Below are positions 16,211-24,434 of a stretch of DNA of 64,000 nucleotides, one piece after another. The notes under the pieces are model-generated. The model did not search any database. It saw only the letters and a list, made by a program, of their open reading frames with translations, and was not told the DNA's origin. This stretch comes from an uncultured bacterium (lineage in GTDB: Bacteria > Cyanobacteriota > Vampirovibrionia > Gastranaerophilales > Gastranaerophilaceae): assembly GCA_900551915.1 (NCBI GenBank), contig URXT01000003.1:1-64000 (forward strand), written 5' to 3'. The number at the start of each line of letters is the position of its first letter. Positions within the stretch are counted from its first letter, which is position 1. The position numbers and the translations under genes are program-made.

Positions 16211-18043
16211 ATGGAATATAAGCTAAAAGATACAACATCAAAAGAAGCATTTAATTACGGTTATCTTTTAAAAAGGATTTTTCCATATATGAAGCCGGTT
16301 ATGGGAAGAGCCGTGATTAATTTGATTATTGCAATACCATTGGGGCTTTTGGACGGGGTCGTGGCATTATCATTAAAGCCGTATCTTGATTTCGTGGTTA
16401 ACGGAAATCCTGAACACACCTGGACATTTTTAGGATTTACTGTTCACTCACAGGTATTTCTCGCAACTATTATTCCATTCGGTATTGTTGCATTTGCACT
16501 GTTTCAGGGAATTTTGAAATACCTAAGCAGTTATTTCACAGACTGGACAGGAAATAAAATTTCTAATGCTTTAAAAATTGATTTATTCCATAAATTAACC
16601 GGACTTGACCCGCAGTTTTATGACGTAAATTCTTCAGGCATTGTGCTTACAAGATTTTTAACAGACCCTGAAACTGCTTCGAAAAATATAATTGATACAT
16701 TAAAATCCTTTATTGCAACAATTTTCGGACTTGTCGGGCTTGTTGCGGTTCTGTTGTATAACTCCTGGAAACTTGCAATCATTGGCGTGACAATTATGGC
16801 AATCGCAATTACGCCGGTGCTTTTCATAAGAAAGAAAATCAAAAAAGTTTCTAACGCATCTATGGTTGTCGGCGGAAACATGGCAACTAATTTTAACGAA
16901 ACCTTTGCCGGCAACAAAATTATGGCAGCATACAACCTTCAGGACGACCAGAACAAAAAATTTGAAGAACAAATCCATGAACAGTTTAATCTTGAAATGT
17001 CACTTTCAAAACGCGTAGGCTGGATGTCACCAATTATGTATTCTGTTTGCTCGGTCGGGATTGCACTTGTAATGGCTTACGGAAACCACTTAATCTTAAC
17101 CGGCCAGATGACCGCCGGAAGTTTTGCGTCTTTTGTAACCTCGTTATTGCTTCTTTACAAGCCGACAAAAACTCTCGGGCATAACCTTACAGCACTCCAA
17201 AAAACTTTTGTTGCAATGGGAAGAACTTTTGAGCTTTTTGATTTGGTGCCGCATATTAAATCACCGGAAAATGCTTTTGCAATGAATGGATTTGAAAAAA
17301 CTATCGACTTTAAAAATGTATATTTTGAATACGAAAAAGACACACCTGTATTAAAGAATTTCAGCCTATCCGTTAATAAGAATGAGACAATAGCGCTTGT
17401 CGGCAACTCCGGCGGCGGTAAAAGCACTGTTGTAAGTCTTTTGCCGAGATTTTATGATGTAAAATCCGGTTCTGTCGAGTTTGACGGAGTTGATATCAGA
17501 AAATTTGACCTGAAATCCCTCAGAAACAATATTGCGTTTGTATTTCAGGATAATTTTCTGTTCTCCGGCACAATCCGCGACAACATAATGATGGGAAATG
17601 AAGGGGCAACACAGGAGCAGCTTGAAAAAGCAATTGAAATGGCGCATTTAGATGAGTTTATCGATGCTCTTGAAGACGGGCTTGATACTGTTGTCGGAGA
17701 GCGCGGTGCAACACTTTCGGGCGGACAGCGCCAGAGGGTTGCGATTGCGCGTGCAATTTTGAAAGACGCACCAATCGTAATTCTTGATGAGGCAACCTCC
17801 GCTCTTGACAATAAATCCGAAGCAATTGTTCAAAGAGCACTTGACAACTTAATCAAAAATAAAACAGTTTTTGTAATTGCCCACAGGCTTTCAACAATCA
17901 AGAATGCAGACCGCATCGCAGTTGTAAACGAAGGCGAACTTGCAGAATTGGGTTCGCATGACCAGCTTATGATGCTTCCGGACGGAATTTACAGAAACCT
18001 TTATGAAATGCAGTTTAAAGCACAAGAAGAAGCGCAGGTGTAA
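16211..18043 (+). CDS. MsbA-type ABC lipid exporter (fused permease and ATPase)
   Basis: The 610-residue half-transporter has about six membrane helices (residues 25-330) followed by an ATPase with Walker A GNSGGGKST, signature LSGGQRQRVAIARA, Walker B IVILDEATSALD and switch HRLSTIKNADRI. This layout fits MsbA/LmrA-type exporters that flip lipid A core or other lipids across the inner membrane. With lpxK elsewhere in the window, an MsbA role is plausible, but multidrug export cannot be excluded. One base separates it from the DUF1015 gene, forming an operon. Confidence 0.85.
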   Translation: MEYKLKDTTSKEAFNYGYLLKRIFPYMKPVMGRAVINLIIAIPLGLLDGVVALSLKPYLDFVVNGNPEHTWTFLGFTVHSQVFLATIIPFGIVAFALFQGILKYLSSYFTDWTGNKISNALKIDLFHKLTGLDPQFYDVNSSGIVLTRFLTDPETASKNIIDTLKSFIATIFGLVGLVAVLLYNSWKLAIIGVTIMAIAITPVLFIRKKIKKVSNASMVVGGNMATNFNETFAGNKIMAAYNLQDDQNKKFEEQIHEQFNLEMSLSKRVGWMSPIMYSVCSVGIALVMAYGNHLILTGQMTAGSFASFVTSLLLLYKPTKTLGHNLTALQKTFVAMGRTFELFDLVPHIKSPENAFAMNGFEKTIDFKNVYFEYEKDTPVLKNFSLSVNKNETIALVGNSGGGKSTVVSLLPRFYDVKSGSVEFDGVDIRKFDLKSLRNNIAFVFQDNFLFSGTIRDNIMMGNEGATQEQLEKAIEMAHLDEFIDALEDGLDTVVGERGATLSGGQRQRVAIARAILKDAPIVILDEATSALDNKSEAIVQRALDNLIKNKTVFVIAHRLSTIKNADRIAVVNEGELAELGSHDQLMMLPDGIYRNLYEMQFKAQEEAQV

Positions 18044-18044
18044 A

Positions 18045-19319
18045 ATGACAATTGAAATCAAACCGTTAAATGCAATCGTTTACAATCAGGAAAAAGCAGA
18101 CATGAAAGATGTTATTGCGCCGCCTTATGATGTCATAAGCGGAAAATACCGTGATGAACTTTATGAAAGAAGCCCTTATAATATTACGCGCTTAATTCTT
18201 TCAAATGCTGAAAATCCGTATGAAGATGCCGCAAAAAGTTTTCAAAACTGGCTCAGCGAAAATATCCTTGTAAAAAATGAAAAGCCCGTTATTTTGTATC
18301 TGGTTCAAAAATACAAGCATAACGGAAAAGAGGTTGTCCGCAAAGGATTTATCGCACGCAACAAAATCGAAGACTTTTCGACAAAAAATATTCTTCCGCA
18401 TGAATTCACTATGAGCGGCCCGAAAGAAGACAGGCTTAAACTTACAAAAGCCTGCAAGGCAAATTTTTCACAGATTTTTATGGTTTATTCAGACCCTGAA
18501 AAACAGATTGAAAATGCAGTTGATTTAAGCGGAAAACCGTTCATTGACGTCACCGACGACAACGGAGTTCAAAATTTCGTTTACAAAATTGAAGATGATA
18601 AGACAATTGCGCTTATTGAAAAGGTTTTGCAGGACAAAACTCTGCTTATTGCAGACGGACACCACCGCTATGAAACCGCGCTGAATTACAGAAATTCATT
18701 AGGAGAAAACGCAGGTGAAGCTAATTATGTAATGAGTTATTTTACAAATATGGATGATGATTTGCTGATTTATCCGACGCACAGAATTATCACAAAATGG
18801 ATTGAGCCTTACGTGCTTTTGGAAAGCGTTAAAAAATATTTTGACCTCAAAGATTACACGTTCACGGGAGCAAACAAGCTGGAAGTAAAAAAAGAGTTTC
18901 TCAAAGCTCTTGAAACCTCAGCAAAAGAGAAGATTTCAATGGGATTGTATATGAAGAATGTCAACAAATTCTACCTTTTGACTTTACGCGAGGATGTAAG
19001 TTCAATTTTGGATGAATTTGAAGTGCCTGAAGTTTTAAAAACTCTTGATTTAACAGTTTTACACAAAGTAATCCTTACAAAAGAACTCGGTTTTACAGAA
19101 GAAGAGCAGATGGCTCAAGATGGTATTAAATACATCAAAGTTGAAAATGAAGCATTTGACATGATTGATTTGGGCAAAGCAGAAGCCTCATTCATCATGG
19201 CGTATCCGAAAATCGAAGATATCAGACGGATTTCGGCTGCCGGCTGCCGCATGCCGCAAAAGTCTACATATTTTTATCCGAAACTTTTGTCAGGCATTGT
19301 TATTAATCCGATTTCTTGA
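18045..19319 (+). CDS. DUF1015 family protein
   Basis: The 424-residue protein matches the DUF1015 family: IKPLNAIVYN near the start, VIAPPYDVISGKYRDEL, the conserved IADGHHRYETAL (about residue 205) and YPKIEDIRRISAAGCRMPQKSTYFYPKL at the end. ATG 18045 is chosen, one base after the ABC transporter stop and behind AGGTG; an upstream in-frame start at 18003 would lie inside that gene. No biochemical function is established for the family; the DGHHR motif suggests a catalytic or metal site. It is cytoplasmic. Confidence 0.9.
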   Translation: MTIEIKPLNAIVYNQEKADMKDVIAPPYDVISGKYRDELYERSPYNITRLILSNAENPYEDAAKSFQNWLSENILVKNEKPVILYLVQKYKHNGKEVVRKGFIARNKIEDFSTKNILPHEFTMSGPKEDRLKLTKACKANFSQIFMVYSDPEKQIENAVDLSGKPFIDVTDDNGVQNFVYKIEDDKTIALIEKVLQDKTLLIADGHHRYETALNYRNSLGENAGEANYVMSYFTNMDDDLLIYPTHRIITKWIEPYVLLESVKKYFDLKDYTFTGANKLEVKKEFLKALETSAKEKISMGLYMKNVNKFYLLTLREDVSSILDEFEVPEVLKTLDLTVLHKVILTKELGFTEEEQMAQDGIKYIKVENEAFDMIDLGKAEASFIMAYPKIEDIRRISAAGCRMPQKSTYFYPKLLSGIVINPIS

Positions 19320-19409
19320 ACATCTTAAGCTTTACAAACCGTTACATTAAGACAATTTTTCTATAGAAAATTCCTTTATATAAATAGAGGAATTAAGAGG
19401 AATATTGTT

Positions 19410-20183
19410 TTGACATTCGGATTTGCAAATTTTAATAACTTTAATTTTTTCGGATTTAATGCCGGCCCTGCACCATTCAGTATGCCGACATTTACACCGC
19501 ACTTTCCTCCGATTTTTACTACTAACGTAAATCTGTTTAACTTTTCAATGCCTGCTTTCAGGTTGTTTGAAATGCCTCTTATGACTCCGTCTTCATACTC
19601 AGAAGATACTTTTTATCCTGAACTTTCAGGAAAACATTTCGACAGCACAAGATTTATGAATTTTGATTTCATGCCGGCTTATCCTGTTATGCCCGAAATT
19701 AAAATGCCAAAATTAGATTTTTCTAAATTCTCAACAAAGAAAACATCTTTTTACTCAAATCTAAAACCTTCAACAACCACAACACTTGCTGAGGTTGCAA
19801 AGATTTACAACAAAGAAAAAGGCGCAAAACTTGCAGCTGCAACTATCAACGGTCTACAGAATTCTCAAAAAGGCTACTGCGCAAGAGCAGTAAAAACCGG
19901 TATTGCAAATGCAGGACTAGGTGCCTACCAATCAGGTGATGCTGATGATATGCCGGCAATTCTGAAAAATAATACTGCAAACTTTAAAGAAGTATCCATT
20001 GCGGCAAAGGATATCAAAAAACTTCCTGCTGGATGCATTTTATGCTACGCACCCGGAGATGCAGGGTACAACCCCAGATATGGACATACCGAAACTACTG
20101 ACGGAAACGGAAATGCTGTTAGTTTTTACGTCAATAATAATATTAAAGAATCCGATAACGTCAGGGTTTTCGTACCCGTTTAG
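19410..20183 (+). CDS. CHAP/NlpC-P60-like amidase domain with Phe/Pro-rich N-terminus
   Basis: The 257-residue frame starts at TTG 19410 behind an AGAGGAAT site. Residues 1-125 are low-complexity, rich in Phe, Pro, Met and Asn. The C-terminal about 130 residues look like a papain-fold cell-wall hydrolase: the candidate catalytic Cys lies in GYCARAVKTGI and the His in YGHTETTDGNG, with GCILCYAPG between. CHAP and NlpC/P60 enzymes cut peptidoglycan cross-links. No classical signal peptide is seen, which leaves the route of export open. The 3' end overlaps coaE by 23 bases. Confidence 0.65.
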   Translation: MTFGFANFNNFNFFGFNAGPAPFSMPTFTPHFPPIFTTNVNLFNFSMPAFRLFEMPLMTPSSYSEDTFYPELSGKHFDSTRFMNFDFMPAYPVMPEIKMPKLDFSKFSTKKTSFYSNLKPSTTTTLAEVAKIYNKEKGAKLAAATINGLQNSQKGYCARAVKTGIANAGLGAYQSGDADDMPAILKNNTANFKEVSIAAKDIKKLPAGCILCYAPGDAGYNPRYGHTETTDGNGNAVSFYVNNNIKESDNVRVFVPV

Positions 20184-20808
20184 GTTTATAATGTTTGTAT
20201 TCATTAAGAAGATAAGCAATACGAACCTTTAATTCTCCAATAGTTCCATCGTTTTCAATACAATCATCACATAAAAGAAGTTTATCAACCTGTGACATCT
20301 GGGCATTAATACGGGCTGAAGCATATTCTTCAGTATAACCGTCACGTTTTAAAAGACGTTTATATCTATATTTGTCTTCAGAGAATACCAGCAAAACTTT
20401 ATCAAACATGTATTGCATTTCAGCTTCATACAACTGCGGGACTGATACAAATACAACTGTTTCATCTTTATGTTCTTCAAAAAATTCGTATATTTTAAGT
20501 CTTACCAGAGGGTGAATTACGGATTCCAGGCGTCTGAGCAAGGTTTTATCGGAAAACACCAGTTTTCCAAGTTTATTCCTGCAAATGTGCCCGCTTTTAT
20601 CCAATATTTCATATCCTTTAAATGCACGCAAAACTTCTTTAGCAACGTCAATATAAAAAGGAAAAGATTTAAATACATCAGATTTTCCATCTAAAAGATC
20701 GTGGCCAACATCATCAGTGTTTAAAACAGAATAACCTTGCTCCCGTAAAATTTTTTCTACTGTTGATTTGCCTGCGGCAATGTTCCCGGTAATTGCGACT
20801 TTAATCAT
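20161..20808 (-). CDS. coaE: dephospho-CoA kinase
   Basis: The 215-residue P-loop kinase starts VAITGNIAAGKST, then has TDDVGHDLL and HPLVRLKIYEFFEE, all typical of CoaE. It adds the 3'-phosphate to dephospho-CoA, the last step of CoA synthesis, in the cytoplasm. The P-loop has NIAAGKS in place of the common GIGSGKS. It overlaps the pseudouridine synthase gene by 8 bases, so the two are co-translated. Confidence 0.94.
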   Translation of the reverse strand: MIKVAITGNIAAGKSTVEKILREQGYSVLNTDDVGHDLLDGKSDVFKSFPFYIDVAKEVLRAFKGYEILDKSGHICRNKLGKLVFSDKTLLRRLESVIHPLVRLKIYEFFEEHKDETVVFVSVPQLYEAEMQYMFDKVLLVFSEDKYRYKRLLKRDGYTEEYASARINAQMSQVDKLLLCDDCIENDGTIGELKVRIAYLLNEYKHYKPKRVRKP

Positions 20809-21535
20809 TGTTCTTAATCCTGTTCATGAAATTTTTTAAATCCTTAATCTGTCTTGGTTTTATCGGTTTAAACTCACCCCGCTTTAAACCATCTAAATTT
20901 ATTATAGCATGCTGAATACGTTTTAAAGTTTTAACCTCATATCCAAAATGCTCAAACATCTTTCGAATTTGCCTGTTCATTCCCTGATAAAGTGTGATTT
21001 GCATATAAGTATGTTTTTTATCGGCTTCCAATACTGTTATATCCGCATAAGCCTTTTTGCCAGATTCAATCTCAATACCAGCAGCCATTTGCTCTAATTC
21101 ATGAGGATGAATAGTACTTTCAATTGAAACAAGATAAACTTTTGGAACTTTCACTGAAGGATGAGTCAGCTCATTTATTAAATCACCATCATTTGTTAAA
21201 ATCAAGAGGCCCGTTGAATCTTTGTCCAAACGTCCCACAGGTCTCAGATGGTACATACTTTCCGGAAGCAGGTCGTAAATAGTTTTTCGGCCTTTTTCGT
21301 CCTCCGCGGTGGTTATGTAGCCGGCAGGCTTGTAAAACCTGTAGTATTCATGCTTAACAGGACGAATTTGTTTTTGATTAACAAAAACCTTGTCTTTTTC
21401 ACCGACTAAAAATCCCAGTTCCGTAACCTTCTTGCCGTTGACAAAAACAACGCCGCTTTCAATAAGCTCATCAGCTTTTCTTCTGGAGCATAAACCTGAA
21501 GATGCTATAAATTTATTTAAACGGATTGAAGGCAT
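20801..21535 (-). CDS. 23S/16S rRNA pseudouridine synthase (RluB/RsuA family)
   Basis: The 244-residue protein has an N-terminal S4 RNA-binding domain (RLNKFIASSGLCSRRKADELI) and the RsuA-type catalytic core with GRLDKDSTGLLILTNDG, whose aspartate is catalytic. It continues with MNRQIRKMFEHFGYEVKTLKRI. RluB, RluE/F and RsuA cannot be told apart by reading; the GLCSRRKADE start resembles RluB. It modifies rRNA uridines. It overlaps coaE (downstream) by 8 bases and the thioesterase gene (upstream) by 19. Confidence 0.9.
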   Translation of the reverse strand: MPSIRLNKFIASSGLCSRRKADELIESGVVFVNGKKVTELGFLVGEKDKVFVNQKQIRPVKHEYYRFYKPAGYITTAEDEKGRKTIYDLLPESMYHLRPVGRLDKDSTGLLILTNDGDLINELTHPSVKVPKVYLVSIESTIHPHELEQMAAGIEIESGKKAYADITVLEADKKHTYMQITLYQGMNRQIRKMFEHFGYEVKTLKRIQHAIINLDGLKRGEFKPIKPRQIKDLKNFMNRIKNND

Positions 21536-21951
21536 TTTACCTCCCGCTCAAATGCATCAGCAAGAACTGAAGGCATACGCCGGTAGAGCTTTCCGGAGTT
21601 ATTAATTGCCACAACATCAATATCGGCTTCGATAAAAGTTTTTTGAGTTTCGGCAGACTTAATTAGCTGGGAGAAGGTAACCGACAAGCCGTTGTACTTT
21701 GTGATTGAAGTTTCAATAATAAGATTGTCGTTAAGCCTTGCTGAAGCCTTATAGCGGACGTTAAGGTTAACCACCGGTAAAGCAATGTCATTGTTTTTCA
21801 AATCAATCAAATTCAGCCCCATTGCCTCACAAAGCTCAACGCGCGCAGCTTCAAGCCATCTCAAGTAAGCACCATGCCAAACAACGCCATAAGCGTCAGT
21901 ATCAGCATAATAAACTTTTTGTTTCATAGTATGTATTTTCATATTATCCAT
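21517..21951 (-). CDS. acyl-CoA thioesterase, YbgC/4HBT family
   Basis: The hotdog-fold thioesterase has the YbgC motif YYADTDAYGVVWHGAYLRWL followed by EAARVE; the aspartate in DAYGVVWH is the catalytic one. Starting at ATG 21951 gives 144 residues, the usual size. Longer in-frame starts reach back to 22017 but would overlap the divergent rubredoxin gene. YbgC proteins hydrolyse acyl-CoA or acyl-ACP thioesters and associate with the inner membrane in some bacteria. It probably forms an operon with the pseudouridine synthase and coaE. Confidence 0.85.
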   Translation of the reverse strand: MDNMKIHTMKQKVYYADTDAYGVVWHGAYLRWLEAARVELCEAMGLNLIDLKNNDIALPVVNLNVRYKASARLNDNLIIETSITKYNGLSVTFSQLIKSAETQKTFIEADIDVVAINNSGKLYRRMPSVLADAFEREVKCLQSV

Positions 21952-22000
21952 AGTAATTACTTTATCATATTTAATGCCATAAGAAAAGGAGGTTAACAAA

Positions 22001-22135
22001 ATGAAATATTTATGCAAAGTCTGCGGATATATTTACGACGAGGAAAAAGAAGGAACAAAATTTGATGAACTTCCGCAGGACTGGTTATGTCCGGTTTGCG
22101 CGGCACCGAAAGAAGAATTTACAGAAGTTTTATAA
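22001..22135 (+). CDS. rubredoxin (44 residues)
   Basis: A short gene with an excellent AAGGAGG site before ATG 22001. The product has both rubredoxin iron knuckles, CKVCGY (C5, C8) and [11 protein letters not shown] (C30, C33), plus IYDEE and [10 protein letters not shown]. It binds one iron and carries single electrons in the cytoplasm, often in oxygen or peroxide detoxification of anaerobes. At 44 residues it lacks about ten residues of the central loop of standard rubredoxins, a short form like the domain appended to rubrerythrins. It is divergent from the thioesterase gene. Confidence 0.95.
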   Translation: MKYLCKVCGYIYDEEKEGTKFDELPQDWLCPVCAAPKEEFTEVL

Positions 22136-22192
22136 TGTAAAATTTCTTTAAAAAAGTAACAAATAAATCTTTTCAGTGGTTTTATATAAACC

Positions 22193-23032
22193 GTGGAAGG
22201 TATTACAAACCGATTTTCGGATTTTCGACAGCAGAATTATTATATGCAAAGCCCTTATGACAGGGGTTATCGTCCGTATGCCCGCCAAAAAGAAGAACCC
22301 GATGAGGTAAAGACTGTTGCCGCAGCAGGGATTTTGGAGGCAATAGCACTTTTGCTGACCAAAGCTTCCGAATGGTGCGGGAAAAAGCTTATGCAGGGCG
22401 AAGAATTTACAACAGGTGAAAACGTCAAAAAAATCGCCTCAAAAATGCTTAAGGACAATAATTTAGACAAAACCGTAGCCGTTGAATACATTAACGAGGC
22501 AAACGCCGCCCAGGTTGCCGCAAAATACCGCAAATCAGGAATTGACATTCTCGGAGAACTCGACCCGGTCGCAAAAGGTCAAAACGCCTTTTACACAGAC
22601 CAGCTTAAACTCGCGGTTGCACCAAAAAGCAAGCCGTCCTTGATTTTGCACGAGCTCGGCCACGCTATCACAGCGCACAAAGGAAAGTTTTTAAAATTCC
22701 TTCAAAAATCAAGGATTTATGCGGCATCTGTACCCTCCGCCCTTGTTTTGCTGAATAGCGCGACTCAAAAACCGAATGGCGAAAAGACTTTTATTGAAAA
22801 ACATGCATTAACGCTAGGATTTTTAGGATTTCTTCCGACGATTGTAGAGGAAGGCCTTGCCTCACTTCGCGGGATTAACGCTGCAAAACAGCTTAAAAAA
22901 GCCGTTGATAACACAATGAACTTAAACCTACTGAAACAAAATTATGCTTTTGCCTGGCTGACTTACGTAATCGCCGGACTTGGCCTTGGAGTTGCGGCAA
23001 AGCAGAGTGTTCTTACAGAGAAAAAATCTTAG
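22193..23032 (+). CDS. membrane-associated putative zinc metalloprotease (HELGH)
   Basis: The 279-residue frame opens at GTG 22193, with no clear ribosome site, so the start is uncertain. The core carries LILHELGHAITAHKG, the HExxH zinc motif, and EEGLASLRG about 60 residues later, a likely third ligand. Hydrophobic segments occur near residues 175-190, 205-220 and 250-270, so it is probably a membrane protein. The N-terminus is polar with many Tyr, Arg and Gln. It does not look like a known protease family such as M48 or M50. Substrate unknown. Confidence 0.65.
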   Translation: MEGITNRFSDFRQQNYYMQSPYDRGYRPYARQKEEPDEVKTVAAAGILEAIALLLTKASEWCGKKLMQGEEFTTGENVKKIASKMLKDNNLDKTVAVEYINEANAAQVAAKYRKSGIDILGELDPVAKGQNAFYTDQLKLAVAPKSKPSLILHELGHAITAHKGKFLKFLQKSRIYAASVPSALVLLNSATQKPNGEKTFIEKHALTLGFLGFLPTIVEEGLASLRGINAAKQLKKAVDNTMNLNLLKQNYAFAWLTYVIAGLGLGVAAKQSVLTEKKS

Positions 23033-23038
23033 ATTGTC

Positions 23039-23067
23039 TTGACTTGCTGATTTGTTTATTTTAAATT
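23039..23067 (+). promoter_or_regulatory. promoter of tRNA-Pro
   Basis: TTGACT (23039-23044), a 17-base spacer and TAAATT (23062-23067), 35 bases before the tRNA. Confidence 0.6.
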
Positions 23068-23102
23068 AAATAAGGTCAAAGGATTTTGATAATTGAATAC
23101 AT

Positions 23103-23179
23103 CGGGATGTAGCGCAGCTTGGTAGCGCACCTCGCTTGGGACGAGGGGGTCGCACGTTCAAATCGTGTCATCCCGACCA
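23103..23179 (+). tRNA. tRNA-Pro (TGG)
   Basis: Acceptor CGGGATG pairs with CATCCCG, followed by ACCA, so CCA is encoded, unlike in the other three tRNAs here. Anticodon stem CCTCG/CGAGG encloses CTTGGGA (anticodon TGG). The C1-G72 pair is typical of proline tRNA. Confidence 0.96.
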
Positions 23180-23190
23180 TTTATAAAAAC

Positions 23191-23225
23191 AAAAAAGAGG
23201 GTATCATTGACGCCCTCTTTTTTTG
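23191..23225 (+). terminator. rho-independent terminator after tRNA-Pro
   Basis: AAAAAAGAGGG pairs with CCCTCTTTTTTT around an 11-base loop, 12 bases after the tRNA. Confidence 0.85.
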
Positions 23226-23281
23226 TAATACAATTAATAATGTACTGAATAAATTTTAAGATTAGATGAGGATTAGGGAAA

Positions 23282-24424
23282 TTGGATTTCACAACTTTAA
23301 CTATTGAAGCATTGAAAATGCTCGCACACTTTGTCGGAAATTACGGATTAGCTATAATTGTTTTAACAATAATTGTAAGAATGTTTTTGTGGCCGCTTAA
23401 TGTTTCACAGCAGCGCTCTATGCGCCAGATGCAGACTTTGCAGCCAAAGCTTAAAGCAATTCAGGAACGCTACAAAAACGACCCGCAAAAAATGCAGATG
23501 AAAATGATGGAGTTCTACAAAGAACACAAATTTAACCCCATGGGCGGATGCTTGCCTCTATTAGTTCAAATGCCGGTTTTCATCCTTTTGTATTCGGCTT
23601 TGATGAGTCCGCAGTTTATCCAAATCGCGCATGACACTCAATTCTTGTTTGTAAAAAGCCTTGCAACAACGCTCCGCGCCACAGCAGGAATTTCCAACGA
23701 CGGCATGATGGGAACTTCAAAATACGACACATTTATTCTCGGAAAAACCGCAACTGTTTATCTTCCGAACGAAACTCTTGAAAATGTTAAAGTTGACAAG
23801 CCGAATAAAGCCCTTGAAGTCCAAGGTGAACTCGTTCCGGGCGAACCGATTGACTTTAAAGTAAGTCTTGACCAGTTAGATTTGAAATTCAGCCAGCTTG
23901 ACCAAATCCAAAAGGCTGACATGAGCATAACAGATGTAAACACAAAAGAAACCGAAAAAGTTACTTTTGAAAGAAACGGCGGGCTTTTGACAGCTTCTGT
24001 TCCGTCAAAAGAAGTTGAACATACATTCCATTGGGATGTTTTGGTGCTTATTGCACTTTTCGGACTGACAATGTGGCTGTCACAGAAACTTATGATGGCT
24101 CAAAATAAAAATGCGATGTCTGATGACCCGACGCAACAGGCAATTCAAAAATCAATGGGCACATTCATGCCTGTTATGATTATTGCAACTTTTGTAATAA
24201 TCCCAATTCCTGCAGGTGTTTTGATTTACCTTATTGTTTCAAATGTAATTCAGGTTTTACAGACTGTAATTGTCAACAAACAGATGGATGCCGAAGAAGC
24301 TGCTAAAAAAGTTCAGGCAACCGACGGGTCAAAAGTTATTGAAGCTGAAATTGTTGACGAGAAAAAACCTGAAGTTAACGGCTCAATTCTTGATACATTG
24401 AAAAAGAAATTCGGTCAGAAATAA
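23282..24424 (+). CDS. yidC: membrane protein insertase YidC (Oxa1/Alb3 type)
   Basis: The 380-residue protein starts at TTG 23282. The Oxa1-type core is clear: IIVLTIIVRMFLWPLN with the conserved groove Arg (R33), FNPMGGCLPLLVQMPVFILLYSAL, and after residue 250 the helices WDVLVLIALFGLTMWLSQKLM and IIATFVIIPIPAGVLIYLIVSN. It inserts and folds inner-membrane proteins. There is no N-terminal P1 domain of the E. coli kind. Instead about 120 extra residues (about 130-250) rich in beta-type sequence lie between the second and third helices, on the outside. It is followed by queA after 10 bases. Confidence 0.93.
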   Translation: MDFTTLTIEALKMLAHFVGNYGLAIIVLTIIVRMFLWPLNVSQQRSMRQMQTLQPKLKAIQERYKNDPQKMQMKMMEFYKEHKFNPMGGCLPLLVQMPVFILLYSALMSPQFIQIAHDTQFLFVKSLATTLRATAGISNDGMMGTSKYDTFILGKTATVYLPNETLENVKVDKPNKALEVQGELVPGEPIDFKVSLDQLDLKFSQLDQIQKADMSITDVNTKETEKVTFERNGGLLTASVPSKEVEHTFHWDVLVLIALFGLTMWLSQKLMMAQNKNAMSDDPTQQAIQKSMGTFMPVMIIATFVIIPIPAGVLIYLIVSNVIQVLQTVIVNKQMDAEEAAKKVQATDGSKVIEAEIVDEKKPEVNGSILDTLKKKFGQK

Positions 24425-24434
24425 GGTTTGAAAA

